In this document: positions 9,801 to 17,722 of the stretch, in pieces | How positions within the stretch are numbered: position 1 is the first letter of the stretch | Layout: each line of letters opens with the position of its first letter | Assembly: GCA_030550025.1 (NCBI GenBank) | Contig: JAUQQC010000002.1 | Span: forward strand, 1,625-65,624 | Reading direction: 5' to 3' | DNA length: 64,000 nt | DNA from: Acidobacteriota bacterium | GTDB taxonomy: Bacteria > Acidobacteriota > Blastocatellia > HR10 | Program-made: the position numbers and the translations under genes | Notes under the pieces: generated by a model | Databases searched by the model: none | What the model was told of the DNA's origin: nothing | Seen by the model: only the letters and a program-made list of their open reading frames with translations

Positions 9801-10462
9801 ACGCGAAATTGCGAAGTGAAGAAAGGGAACATCGTGGGGACCGTATGATCGTTCGTCGGGTCGGAGTCGAAGACGGCTTCCGTGTTGAGCTGCGAGTGAT
9901 CGAGACCGAGGAAATGTCCGACCTCATGCGTGAGAATGCCGCGAAGCCGATCGAGGGATGTGGCGAACCGCCCGTTGATGATGATGATGCCTTGGATGAT
10001 CTCCGTGTCCGTCATCGTGAGTGGTGCCGCCCACGCCGCCAGGCGCATACGGCTGCCCAATCCGAGGAGAGCGTCCATGACGCTTCCATCGGAATCGAAG
10101 ATCACAGGGTTCTTGCAAAGGCGCTGCTCCTTGCACTGGCGGATGAGGATGTCCATGAAGGCGAGCACGTTCGCGCCGGTCACGTCTACGCTCGTGAAGC
10201 CGTCCATTTGAAATCGAATGCGCGCCGTGGGGACGCTCGCCCAGGTCTGGAAAGCTTGCTCGACGAGTGCCACCGCTTGTTCGTGGGGGAGCGGACCAAG
10301 CGGCCCTTGATCGAGCAGGTATGTGATCGGCCGCATCGGATTCCAGCGGAACGGCGAACCTTCTCGGGTGACGGCCAGAGGGCCGCCGGCTCGAAGGCGG
10401 AGAGGGTGGAAGGGGCCGAAGAGAACCATCAAACTGATGATGAGAGCGATTCGACGAGTCAT
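6893..10462 (-). CDS. Secreted matrixin-like metalloprotease with C-terminal PPC repeats
   Basis: A 1,189-residue protein with an N-terminal signal peptide (residues 1 to about 25). The zinc site HEVGHFLGLDH (His179, His183, His189) is the extended HExxHxxGxxH motif of metzincin/matrixin proteases. A carboxypeptidase-regulatory-like beta-sandwich follows (about 240-400), then a divergent PPC-like domain with Cys pairs (about 410-520). Five copies of a roughly 120-residue pre-peptidase C-terminal (PPC) module follow, each with an ESEPNN-type start, a DVDFFAF-type core and an AENDD strand. PPC modules are usually secretion-linked and trimmed off. The start at 10462 has a good Shine-Dalgarno (GGGAGG). 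It lies 18 bp downstream of a small exported protein, apparently in one operon. Role: extracellular protein degradation; substrate unknown. Confidence 0.9.
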   Translation of the reverse strand: MTRRIALIISLMVLFGPFHPLRLRAGGPLAVTREGSPFRWNPMRPITYLLDQGPLGPLPHEQAVALVEQAFQTWASVPTARIRFQMDGFTSVDVTGANVLAFMDILIRQCKEQRLCKNPVIFDSDGSVMDALLGLGSRMRLAAWAAPLTMTDTEIIQGIIIINGRFATSLDRLRGILTHEVGHFLGLDHSQLNTEAVFDSDPTNDHTVPTMFPFFTSQFRVEEWATLHLDDQAAISSLYPAPEFDLTTGTIRGRIRYADGNGFMGANVIARKVDDPQLTAISTISGYRHIGTVPTDKSFRLGYVGSDDPDLLGYYELRGLPPGTYTVEVEPIDPRFAGAARVGPLDPPPPLPAPREFYSGPGESDRDDPNDRALITVFPGMTIEGVDIILNASVTRPPNDECASATPISGTSFVDQVNVWTATSAATDPSQSCTQGRRNSQSVWYSFTPPSNGTITLSTLGSGYDTAIAVYTGSCAALREVACADDWGILPTTQLTMSVRQGTTYLIEITSAGGPVSQPERATLVFTFRFSSTSGPFSPSAVPSFQTMGDGTVNESEPNNTLATANSIAPDITITGTLNPMGDVDFFAFEASAGQQVTIDVDAQSLTPKSPADTVVTLYDGSGRQLAENDDESLDTRDSLLRFTVPTAGRYVFRIRDVAQRGGPNFAYRARVTLTGGAPSSRFIESEPNNSIAQANSITPNVTIRGALDPSGDVDFFAFQANAGQRLRIDVAAKRLTPPSAADTVVALFDSSGRKLAENDDRAPGQLDSLLEFTFTATGRYFFSIRDFGNKGGRDFTYEASVTLTGGAPARVNESEPNNTLAQAQAITPDVLVVGRLDPAGDVDVFSFRANAGQRLTVDINARSLMPPSEADTVVTLFDSNGQQLAENDDAGGSLDSFLTFEIPRSGQYFVRIRNFSPKGGSSYTYEALITLTGAAPPPPGIVMESEPNNSLAQANAITPPATVSGAINPAGDVDFFAFEARRGQQLVIDLDARSLTPPSPLDTVVTLFDSRGQQLAENDDAEGSTDSLLRFTIPADGRYFFRVRSFDGKGGPDYVYRATVTLTGATRPQETEPNDHFAQANQLPSDTPLRGTIDPAGDADVFFFDSERGRMVTITVRAKTLTPPSPAVLKLELFLGTVKLGESVGSETRDPTFTFATLPLFGRYFVRLTETHNRGGPTFTYEITLTIQ

Positions 10463-10480
10463 GATGAAAAGACCTCCCTG

Positions 10481-11047
10481 CTAGCGAGATGCGCTCGCCC
10501 ATCGCGCGATGAGCGCGGCGAACGCCTCGTACTCGATAGGGCCACGCTCATAGTGGGTGACGAGCGCGCGCTCGGCCGCTGAGCGCGCAGTGGGACCGTC
10601 GAAGAGCCCCAGGTTGTCGAAGCCATTGACGACCATCCGCCGTTTCATCTGCCGATCTCGAAAGATGCGGAATTTCCCGGCAGCTCCAGCGACGGGGCTC
10701 GTCAAGCCGTAGCGGCTCTCCGGATAGAGGAAGAGCACGACCTCCTCGCCTTCCCGATAGTCAGGCAAGTGGAACGGACGAAAGGTCTTCGAGCCGCCGA
10801 TCTGGAAGAACGTGAAGGAGCGTCCTTTCACGCTCCCTTTGAACGGGCGTTCGACGGCGAGCGTGATGCGCGTGACGATCAGGTGCGGATATTGTGGATG
10901 GGGTTCTTCGCGAACTTCGAGAACGCGTCCGGCGAGGATCGTGCCCGCGCCTTCGACGAGCTCTGCGAGCGTCGCTGGCGCATGTTGCGATCGCGTCGAG
11001 GGCGTGAGGAGTCCAAGGAGAAGGAGAACGAAGAGAGCGCGTCTCAT
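10481..11047 (-). CDS. Exported protein of unknown function upstream of the metalloprotease
   Basis: 188 residues starting at ATG 11047, chosen because GGGAGG sits 6-7 nt upstream and a clean signal peptide follows (RRALFVLLLLGLLTPS). An in-frame start at 11080 would put 11 hydrophilic residues ahead of the signal peptide. The mature part has an OB/beta-barrel-like alternation (AGRVLEVREE, VERPFKGSVKGRSFTF) resembling small exported proteins that often accompany matrixin-like proteases, but no family was named with confidence. The 18-bp spacing to the protease suggests co-expression; a chaperone or inhibitor role is only a guess. Confidence 0.75.
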   Translation of the reverse strand: MRRALFVLLLLGLLTPSTRSQHAPATLAELVEGAGTILAGRVLEVREEPHPQYPHLIVTRITLAVERPFKGSVKGRSFTFFQIGGSKTFRPFHLPDYREGEEVVLFLYPESRYGLTSPVAGAAGKFRIFRDRQMKRRMVVNGFDNLGLFDGPTARSAAERALVTHYERGPIEYEAFAALIARWASASR

Positions 11048-11225
11048 GGCCTTTCCTCCCGCGTGAAGATCGTCGCACACGGCGTGTCAGTGCGCGAAAG
11101 TTTCGTTTGCCGACGGATTCGCTTCATCGTCTCATCTCTCCCCATCTTCGACCGCCATCGTAGACCGGACATCGAGCGTCGGCAAGAGGGTTCTCTCCGG
11201 GCGATCGCGTGGTGAGCGCGCCAAC

Positions 11226-11255
11226 TTGCGTAGCTTCGGAGGCGGCTTTTATGAT
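11226..11255 (+). promoter_or_regulatory. Candidate sigma-70 promoter giving a leaderless transcript
   Basis: TTGCGT (11226-11231), an 18-bp spacer and TATGAT (11250-11255). The ATG of the next gene begins only 8 nt after the -10 box and has no Shine-Dalgarno, so transcription would start at or next to the start codon. Confidence 0.45.
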
Positions 11256-11263
11256 CAAGGGCG

Positions 11264-11785
11264 ATGGAGCCGAATGCCGCCTCCGAGCGAAGAGGGCCGT
11301 TGGGGCGCATGCGCGCGCGGGTGCAAGCGATCGAGCGCGAGATCTTGGAGGAGTTCCCGGAATTGCCGCGGTGGAAGCAGCGCGCGCGGCGATGGGGGAT
11401 AATCGGTCTCGTATTCGGCCTTGGGGCGCTCGCGCTCGCTGAGTTTCTCGGATGGTTCGCGCGGCAGGAAGAGCTCCAACGGCAGCGGGAGCGCGCGCGG
11501 ATCATTCAACTCATCAGTCCGGTGAGCGAAGTGCGCGAAGAGAGCATCGAGTTCGTCTGGCGGCCTTCGCCGATCGCCGATCATTATGTTGTGGAATTGA
11601 GCGACACGAGCTATCGGTTGATCTGGCGGAGCCCTCCGGTGCGGGAGGTCGAGCTGCGATTGCCCGATGCCGTGCGGCGGCAGCTCCAGCGCGGAGAGCT
11701 TTATCTCTGGCAAGTGCGAGGCTTCGACGCGGAGGCGCGCGAGGTGGCTAACTCGCTCTTCGAGGAGATCCGCATCGTGCGGTGA
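11264..11785 (+). CDS. Single-pass membrane protein with fibronectin-like exterior domain
   Basis: 173 residues. An N-terminal charged segment with coiled-coil character (RARVQAIEREILEEFPELP) is followed by one transmembrane helix (about residues 45-66) and a juxtamembrane charged helix (ARQEELQRQRERAR). A C-terminal domain follows with an FVWRPSPIADHYVVEL core, typical of fibronectin type III-like modules in envelope proteins. The segment before the helix resembles the anti-sigma/zf-HC2 membrane-proximal arrangement, but no zinc ligands are present. Function unknown. It leads a run of plus-strand envelope genes. Confidence 0.72.
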   Translation: MEPNAASERRGPLGRMRARVQAIEREILEEFPELPRWKQRARRWGIIGLVFGLGALALAEFLGWFARQEELQRQRERARIIQLISPVSEVREESIEFVWRPSPIADHYVVELSDTSYRLIWRSPPVREVELRLPDAVRRQLQRGELYLWQVRGFDAEAREVANSLFEEIRIVR

Positions 11786-11935
11786 AGGAGGCGTCGAGGA
11801 GATCGGCATCGTTCATGGGGATGAAGCCGTTCACGCCCGATGGCGCGTTGGTAGATAAAAGAGCGCTTCCTCTGGTACCATTTGAGCGTGCGGCTTGGGT
11901 GGCATCTGGCACGATCGGACGGTCGGAGGAGGCGC

Positions 11936-12550
11936 ATGTGGAGCAAGGGCGGCATGGCCTTGGCGCTCGTCGGGGCTTTCCTGATGGGCGTGTGGGCGCG
12001 CGGTGAACTTTCGCCCGGCGAAGCGCGGCGCTTGATCGCCACGGTCGGGGGGCTTCGATTGCCCAAGGAGAACGTACACATTCGGCGGATAGATAGCCTC
12101 GGCGGGCGCGATGCCGTCGTGGAGGCCTTCGTCCTGACGGCATTCAAATTCACGCGGCGAGACGATGAATGGGAGATCACCGAAGTGCGCGTCGGCGATC
12201 GTCAGTGGGAGAGCGTTGAGCTAGTGACAGCGGCCGTGCGCGCGGAGAAGATTCGGCGCACGATCGCCGATTTGCGGGAAGTGGCGGCGGCCGTTGAGGC
12301 CTTCCGAAGAGAGCGCGGCTTTTATCCCTCGGTCGCCAATTTCGCCGCCTTGGTGGATCAGCTCACGCCAACCTATCTCAAGCGAGTGATTCGCGAGGAC
12401 TGGTGGCATCGTCCGTTCCTCTATGCGGTCACGACGAGAGGTTATCGGCTGGAATCCCTCGGGCCGGATGGCAAGCCGGGCACCCCTGATGACATCATCT
12501 TGGAGAACGGGGAGGTCATCGCACCGCGTCATGAAGGGAATGAGGGATGA
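11936..12550 (+). CDS. Membrane-anchored protein with GspG-like (pseudopilin) C-terminal domain
   Basis: 204 residues from ATG 11936, which is preceded by GGAGGA 8 nt upstream; in-frame TTG 11882 is rejected. An N-terminal transmembrane anchor (ALALVGAFLMGVWA) is followed by a small alpha/beta region. Then comes a helix and loop pattern of the type II secretion major pseudopilin: LREVAAAVEAFRRERGFYPS, then REDWWHRPFLYA and the SLGPDGKPGTPDDI ending that is the calcium-loop region in GspG. There is no prepilin peptidase site (no GFTLIE-type sequence), so this is a GspG-type domain on a normal membrane anchor. Overlaps the next gene by 11 bp. Confidence 0.7.
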   Translation: MWSKGGMALALVGAFLMGVWARGELSPGEARRLIATVGGLRLPKENVHIRRIDSLGGRDAVVEAFVLTAFKFTRRDDEWEITEVRVGDRQWESVELVTAAVRAEKIRRTIADLREVAAAVEAFRRERGFYPSVANFAALVDQLTPTYLKRVIREDWWHRPFLYAVTTRGYRLESLGPDGKPGTPDDIILENGEVIAPRHEGNEG

Positions 12551-13016
12551 GCTCACACATTTCCAAGCGCGCCATCGGCTCGCGGTGATTCTTCATCTGA
12601 CCCTTCTGTCGAGCGGGCTCGTCGCGTTTCTGGTGAGTTATCTCTTCAGCCAGACGATCGGCGTTTCGATCGCCTCGGCAGCCGAGCACCGGGCGCTCCG
12701 GCAAGCGATCTACGGTGCCGTCTTCGTCCTGAGCATCGGCGTGATCGTGCTGCGCCGCTGGTTGTTCGGCGCAGGACGCTTGGGACGCATCGCCGAACGG
12801 CGCGGGATCGAAGGCGTCATCGAACATCTGCTGAGGGCGACGCTGGTCCTTGGGGGGACGAGCGAAGCGGTGGTGCTTTTCGGGTTCGTGCTGAGCGTGC
12901 TCACGCGCGTGTTTGAAGACATGTGGCGCTTAGGGGGGATCGGGCTGATCCTGCTGCTCTACACGTACCCTTGGCGCTCGATGTGGTCTCGTGCGATCGA
13001 GCGCGCACAGCCATAG
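12540..13016 (+). CDS. Small integral membrane protein, unknown function
   Basis: 158 residues from ATG 12540 (ATG 12531 is also possible). Four hydrophobic segments are visible (about residues 11-33, 50-72, 88-108 and 118-134), suggesting a four-helix inner-membrane protein. It overlaps the end of the pseudopilin-like gene, so the two are translationally coupled. No family motif recognised. Confidence 0.7.
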   Translation: MRDELTHFQARHRLAVILHLTLLSSGLVAFLVSYLFSQTIGVSIASAAEHRALRQAIYGAVFVLSIGVIVLRRWLFGAGRLGRIAERRGIEGVIEHLLRATLVLGGTSEAVVLFGFVLSVLTRVFEDMWRLGGIGLILLLYTYPWRSMWSRAIERAQP

Positions 13017-13026
13017 GGAGGCGAAG

Positions 13027-15051
13027 ATGTGTGAGATCGGGAAACGACTGTGGAGGTTCACGGGGGGGATCAGTGTCCTGCTTCTGCTGGGGAGCGGGAT
13101 GCCAACGGGGGCGCAGGTGATTCTCCGAAAGAAGCCGGAGGCGCCGGCGGAGCGGCGCGAGGAGCCTAAGCGCAAGCCGCGCGTCGAGGCGCTGGTGACC
13201 TATGGGGAAGCCATGCGGGCGGCCATGCGGGGCGATTACATGCGCGCCCTCGAGCTGTTTCGGAAAGTGGCGGCGCTCGATCCGACGGCACCTCAGCCAC
13301 ATGTCGCCATGGCGGAGCTGTACTATCAGCTTCAGAAGTATGCCGAGGCGCGGCGCGAGGCGGAATTGGCATTGGAGTTAGATCCGAAAGAGATCGGCGC
13401 GCATCGCCTTCTGGGGAGGTTGCTTCGCGAGGAGGCGCTCGCTGAACGCAATCGGGAGAAAGCCCGTCGCGCGGTCGAGGCGTTTCGTCGGGTCGTGGCC
13501 GAAGACGATTTGGACGTCGAGGCTTGGCAATCGCTCGCGCAACTCTATGCGTTTTTGGAAGACACGGAGGGGTTGAAGGAAGCCCTGGAGCGGTGGACGG
13601 GGAACGACCCGACGGCCGATGAAGCGTTCTATCGGCTGGCGTTGATCTACTTCGATCGGCGGCAGTATCGGCAAGCGGCTGAGAATGCGGCGCGCGCGCT
13701 GATGAATCAGCCGGAATCGGAATATGCCATCTTGCTGGCGAAGTCGCTCCTTTATCAAGGGCACACGACCGAGGCACTTCAGACGTATCGCGAAGCGCTC
13801 GAGCGCGATCCGAGCAATAGCGAACTGCGGATCAACTATGCCGAAGCCCTCATCTTCTCCGGGAAGTATGACGAGGCCATTGAGATCCTGCAGCGCATTC
13901 TGACCGAGCAACCGAGGAACCTGGAAGCCTTGCGTTTGACGGCACAAGCACATCGCCGCGCAGGACGTCGCGCCGAAGCTATCGAGACCTTAAGGGGCGC
14001 GCTTCGGCAAAGCCCGCCGGATGAGGGTCTGAACGTGCGCTTCGTCCTGGCGCAGACGTACGAGGAGATCGGACAAGTGGATGAGGCCATCGCGACGTAT
14101 GAGGAGATCTTGAAGGTGCTCCTTGCTCCTGATGGGACGGCACCCGAACGTCATCGGGAAGCCGTCGAAACGGTGTTGACGAACATGGCGCTCGCATATC
14201 GGCATGCCGGACGACGCGAGGAGGCCTTTCGCCTGTTCGAGCGCATGCGACGCGTCCTGGGGGAGAAGAATCCGCAAGCGGATCTCTTGATCGTGGATAC
14301 CTTCCGTGAGGAACGGAATTTCGAAGCCATGCTCGCGCATGCTCAAGAGGCGGCCGCGCGATATCCCGAGGAGCGTCGCTTTCGGCTCCTACAGGCGCAG
14401 GCCCTCGGACGCTTGGGACGGGTGGACGAAGCACTTCGGTTGCTCGATGGCTTGCTCACTGGGCTTGGCGAAGACATCGAGGTGCTCTCGACGAAGGCCC
14501 TCGTGCTCAGCGATGCCGAACGATATGCGGAGGCCGAGGCCGTCGTGCGGGAAGCCCTGCAGCGCGATCCCCGCAATAACGGTTTGCTCATTCAACTGAG
14601 CTTGGTCCAGGAACGATTGGGGCGCTTCGCCGAAGCGGAGGCGACGTTGCGACAGGTGCTCGAGCGGGATGCCGATAATGCGACGGCTCTCAACAACCTC
14701 GGCTATTACCTGGCCGAACGAGGCGAGCGGTTGGAGGAGGCGCTGGAGCTGATCCGTCGTGCGGTGAATATCGAGCCGAACAACGGCGCGTTCCTCGATA
14801 GCCTCGGATGGGTTTACTTCCAGATGGGGAATCTCGACGAGGCCGAGCGGTATTTGGAGCAGGCCGTGCTCTACCAACCGCGCGATGCGACGATCCATGA
14901 ACATCTGGGCGATCTCCATCAACGTCGGGGCCGGCTCGAGCAAGCCCTTCACGCCTATGAGCGTGCTTTGCAGTTGGCGACCGAATCGCGCGAGCGCGAG
15001 CGCATCCAGCAGAAGTTGGAGAAGCTGCGTCAGGCGATGGGGCGAAAATAA
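13027..15051 (+). CDS. Exported tetratricopeptide-repeat protein
   Basis: 674 residues. ATG 13027 is preceded by GGGAGG; a signal peptide follows (WRFTGGISVLLLLGSGMPTGAQ). At least twelve TPR units fill the rest, each with the W/Y-G-A-Y-F-A-P spacing (for example GDYMRALELFRKVAALDP and GRFAEAEATLRQVLERDADN). The last helix contains LEKLRQAMG. TPR superhelices are protein-interaction scaffolds, and an exported one probably organises envelope assembly. Begins 10 bp after the membrane protein, probably in the same operon. Confidence 0.88.
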   Translation: MCEIGKRLWRFTGGISVLLLLGSGMPTGAQVILRKKPEAPAERREEPKRKPRVEALVTYGEAMRAAMRGDYMRALELFRKVAALDPTAPQPHVAMAELYYQLQKYAEARREAELALELDPKEIGAHRLLGRLLREEALAERNREKARRAVEAFRRVVAEDDLDVEAWQSLAQLYAFLEDTEGLKEALERWTGNDPTADEAFYRLALIYFDRRQYRQAAENAARALMNQPESEYAILLAKSLLYQGHTTEALQTYREALERDPSNSELRINYAEALIFSGKYDEAIEILQRILTEQPRNLEALRLTAQAHRRAGRRAEAIETLRGALRQSPPDEGLNVRFVLAQTYEEIGQVDEAIATYEEILKVLLAPDGTAPERHREAVETVLTNMALAYRHAGRREEAFRLFERMRRVLGEKNPQADLLIVDTFREERNFEAMLAHAQEAAARYPEERRFRLLQAQALGRLGRVDEALRLLDGLLTGLGEDIEVLSTKALVLSDAERYAEAEAVVREALQRDPRNNGLLIQLSLVQERLGRFAEAEATLRQVLERDADNATALNNLGYYLAERGERLEEALELIRRAVNIEPNNGAFLDSLGWVYFQMGNLDEAERYLEQAVLYQPRDATIHEHLGDLHQRRGRLEQALHAYERALQLATESRERERIQQKLEKLRQAMGRK

Positions 15052-15081
15052 GGCGTCTTGAAACGCAGCCACTGGGTGACG

Positions 15082-15600
15082 ATGAGGCGGAGCCGCGTCG
15101 TACGTTTCGCGTTCGGTGTGGCCATTGCCGGTTTGGCGCTCCTTGTGCATCCGCAAGCGGAGGAGGGGGCCGCCGGCGCCAGGGACGAGCTCGTTCGATT
15201 CTCGCCCGCGCACCTGGAGGCGTGGATCTTCGAGGGGGTCAATCGGGAGCGAGCGATGCGCGGTCTTCCCCCCCTTGTGTGGGATGCGCGGTTGGCTGAG
15301 GCCGCGCGCCGGCACAGCGAGGATATGGCCGCGCGCCGATTCTTCGGGCACCTCACGCCAGAAGGGGAAGACCTCGATGCGCGCGTGCGGCGAATGGGCT
15401 TCACCCGTTACCGCTCGGTGGCCGAAAATCTCGCCCTCAACTTCGATCCCGTCTATCCGGTGGGCACGACGATCCACCAGTGGATGGTGAGCCCCTGGCA
15501 TAAGCGAAACGTCCTCGGGCCGTTCCGATATACGGGCGTCGGCGTGGCTATCGCTGCGACCGGAGCGCATTATATCACGCAAATCTTCCTGGATCCGTGA
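15082..15600 (+). CDS. Exported CAP/SCP-domain protein
   Basis: About 172 residues from ATG 15082; TTG 15058 is an alternative that adds eight residues. A signal-like hydrophobic stretch (VRFAFGVAIAGLALLVHP) is followed by a CAP domain: FEGVNRERAMRGLPPLVW, HSEDMAARRFFGHLTPEG (the CAP histidines), VAENLALN and MVSPWHKRNVL, ending in YITQIFLDP. This is the bacterial YkwD-type CAP architecture, with conserved His and Glu that can bind a metal. Extracellular; its biochemical role is not settled in bacteria. The last base of its stop codon is the first base of the ispE start. Confidence 0.85.
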   Translation: MRRSRVVRFAFGVAIAGLALLVHPQAEEGAAGARDELVRFSPAHLEAWIFEGVNRERAMRGLPPLVWDARLAEAARRHSEDMAARRFFGHLTPEGEDLDARVRRMGFTRYRSVAENLALNFDPVYPVGTTIHQWMVSPWHKRNVLGPFRYTGVGVAIAATGAHYITQIFLDP

Positions 15601-16547
15601 TGCGCTTGAGCGTCCCCGCTTTCGCGAAGATCAACTGGATGCTGGAGGTGCTTGGTCCGCGCCCGGATGGGTATCACGAGATCCGCACGGTGTTGCAGAC
15701 GATCGCCCTCGCGGACGTGCTTCACGTTGAGCGAACGGAGGGGGGGATCGAAGTCGCGTGCGCGCATCCGCAGGTTCCAGCCGGATCGGCGAACCTCGTC
15801 TTTCGAGCGGCCGAACGGCTACGTCGCACAAAGGGCGTGAAGGCCGGGGTTCGAATTCAGATCGAAAAGCACATTCCCGTGGCGGCGGGGCTTGGGGGCG
15901 GCAGCAGCGATGCCGCTGTCGCGCTGTTGGCGCTTATGCGGCTTTGGGAGATTGCGCTCGATCCTGAGGAGCTGCTCGACCTGGGGCGAGAGCTCGGTGC
16001 CGATGTCCCGTTCTTCTTCGTCGGGGGGACAGCGTTAGGGATCGGGCGTGGCGATGAAGTCTATCCGCTACCGGAGGTGCATGCCGACGTCCTAGTGCTG
16101 GCCAATCCCGGCTTCGCCATCTCGACCTCTTGGGCCTATGGGCAATTGACAAAACGGGGCATCCCAGGTAACATTTCGGTTTGCGCAAGGGCTTGGCATC
16201 GCGCTGTGGGGGTGTGGCCCACGGTACGGCGGGATGAGGGGGGGAAAGAGGCCGTGCCCCTCTCCGAGATCGTCGCAGGAAATGATTTCGAGGCGCTTGT
16301 GCGAGAGCGGTATCCGGAGCTGACGCGCGGGCTCGATCAGTTGTGGGCGTGTGGAGCGTTGTGCGTCGGCCTCTCGGGAAGTGGGCCGACGATCTTCGGG
16401 GTCTTTGAAAGCGAGCGCGAGGCGAAGCGGGCGGAATCGGCCTTCGCGGCGCTCGGTTGGTGGCGAGCGCGAACGCGGACGGTGGATCGGCCGGAGTATC
16501 GAACGCGCCTTATGGCCAGCCTTTCGGGCGAAGCCAGCGGCCCTTGA
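15600..16547 (+). CDS. ispE: 4-diphosphocytidyl-2-C-methyl-D-erythritol kinase
   Basis: 315 residues. Catalyses ATP-dependent phosphorylation of CDP-methylerythritol, the fourth step of the MEP isoprenoid pathway, in the cytoplasm. GHMP-kinase features are visible: FAKINWMLEVLGPRPDGYHE at the N-terminus, the glycine-rich ATP loop PVAAGLGGGSSDAA (about residues 99-112), DVPFFFVGGTALGIGRG and the C-terminal GLSGSGPTIFG motif. It starts on the last base of the preceding stop codon (TGATG). It is followed by tRNA-Gln, prs and rplY, a common bacterial neighbourhood. Confidence 0.95.
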   Translation: MRLSVPAFAKINWMLEVLGPRPDGYHEIRTVLQTIALADVLHVERTEGGIEVACAHPQVPAGSANLVFRAAERLRRTKGVKAGVRIQIEKHIPVAAGLGGGSSDAAVALLALMRLWEIALDPEELLDLGRELGADVPFFFVGGTALGIGRGDEVYPLPEVHADVLVLANPGFAISTSWAYGQLTKRGIPGNISVCARAWHRAVGVWPTVRRDEGGKEAVPLSEIVAGNDFEALVRERYPELTRGLDQLWACGALCVGLSGSGPTIFGVFESEREAKRAESAFAALGWWRARTRTVDRPEYRTRLMASLSGEASGP

Positions 16548-16578
16548 GAGAGCTCGCAGGTTGGATGATCGGAGATGC

Positions 16579-16653
16579 TGGAGGGTGGTGAAACTGGCAT
16601 CACACCGGCCTTTGGAGCCGGGTTTGAAGGTTCGAGTCCTTCCCCTCCAGCCA
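16579..16653 (+). tRNA. tRNA-Gln (anticodon UUG)
   Basis: A complete cloverleaf: acceptor TGGAGGG (16579-16585) pairs with CCCTCCA (16643-16649). The anticodon stem CCGGC/GCCGG encloses the loop CTTTGGA with anticodon TTG. The T-loop is GGTTCGAGTCC. The discriminator G is followed by an encoded CCA (16651-16653). It lies between ispE and prs. Confidence 0.95.
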
Positions 16654-16757
16654 TTCCCCTCCCGAAGGCTCCGTGCCGACGATCCGCATATCCACGAGGA
16701 CGAAAGCGGCCGCCATTGCGGCGGTGAAGGACTCTCAGGAGGGCGAGGGCGAAACGG

Positions 16758-17696
16758 ATGAATGGGATGAAGATTTTCTCTGGGAACTCGAACCGAGCCT
16801 TGGCCGAGGAGATCTGTCGGTACCTGAAGGTCCCCCTGGGCGATGCGCTCCTTGGGCGCTTCAGCGATGGCGAGATTCAGTTTCAGATCCTGGAGAACGT
16901 GCGCGGCGCCGATGTCTTCGTCATCCAGTCCACCTGTCCTCCGGTGGATTCCAATCTGATGGAGCTGCTCATCATGCTAGATGCCTTTCGGCGCGCGTCG
17001 GCACAGCGGATCACGGCGGTGATCCCCTACTTCGGCTATGCCCGGCAAGATCGAAAGGACAAGCCGCGCGTGCCCATTTCGGCCAAGCTCGTGGCCGATC
17101 TGCTGACGACGGCGGGCGCTTCGCGCATCTTGACGATGGATTTGCATGCCGGCCAGATTCAAGGCTTCTTCAGCATCCCAGTGGATCATCTCTTCGCCGC
17201 GCCGGTGCTCGTCGAGTATTTTCGCCGGAAGGCGATTCCGGACTTGGTCGTCGTCTCTCCGGATGCTGGTGGGGTCGAGCGCGCGCGCGCCTATGCGAAA
17301 CGCTTGAACGCGGAATTGGCCATCATTGACAAGCGGCGCGAACGGGCCAACGTCGCCGAGGTCCTTCATATCATCGGGGAGGTTAAGGGGCGCACGGCGC
17401 TCATCGTGGATGACATGATTGATACGGCGGGCACGCTGACCGAAGTGACCGAGGCCTTGCTGGAGGGAGGGGTGCGCGAAGTCTACGCGTGCTGCACGCA
17501 CGCGGTCTTCTCCGGACCGGCCATCGAGCGGATCGAACATGCGCCGTTGCGGGAAGTCGTCGTGACCAATACGATTCCGCTCTCCCCGCGCGGCCAACAA
17601 GTCGCGAAGATCACCTGCCTGAGCGTCGCCCCGCTGCTGGGCGAGGCGATCCGCTCGATTCACGAGGAGACCTCCGTCAGCCGGTTGTTCATTTGA
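16758..17696 (+). CDS. prs: Ribose-phosphate pyrophosphokinase (PRPP synthetase)
   Basis: 312 residues, the normal class I length. Makes PRPP from ribose 5-phosphate and ATP for purine, pyrimidine, His, Trp and NAD synthesis. Visible motifs: [15 protein letters not shown] at the N-terminus, the flexible-loop region [14 protein letters not shown], the [11 protein letters not shown] region, [15 protein letters not shown], and the PRPP-binding loop [11 protein letters not shown] (about residues 218-228). ATG 16758 is used; ATG 16767 would trim three residues. The nicotinate phosphoribosyltransferase gene nadC, elsewhere in this window, uses its product. Confidence 0.96.
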   Translation: MNGMKIFSGNSNRALAEEICRYLKVPLGDALLGRFSDGEIQFQILENVRGADVFVIQSTCPPVDSNLMELLIMLDAFRRASAQRITAVIPYFGYARQDRKDKPRVPISAKLVADLLTTAGASRILTMDLHAGQIQGFFSIPVDHLFAAPVLVEYFRRKAIPDLVVVSPDAGGVERARAYAKRLNAELAIIDKRRERANVAEVLHIIGEVKGRTALIVDDMIDTAGTLTEVTEALLEGGVREVYACCTHAVFSGPAIERIEHAPLREVVVTNTIPLSPRGQQVAKITCLSVAPLLGEAIRSIHEETSVSRLFI

Positions 17697-17722
17697 AGGG
17701 TGTCGCCAGAGGAGGACGTCCT

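Noticed and set aside
11882-11935. TTG 11882 or GTG 11888 start for the GspG-like gene with a TACCAT box just upstream
   Set aside because: ATG 11936 has a strong GGAGGA site and puts the membrane anchor at the N-terminus.
16673-17329. Plus-strand frame after tRNA-Gln considered as SpoVG or another small gene
   Set aside because: Its N-terminus does not match SpoVG and the rest overlaps prs in another frame.
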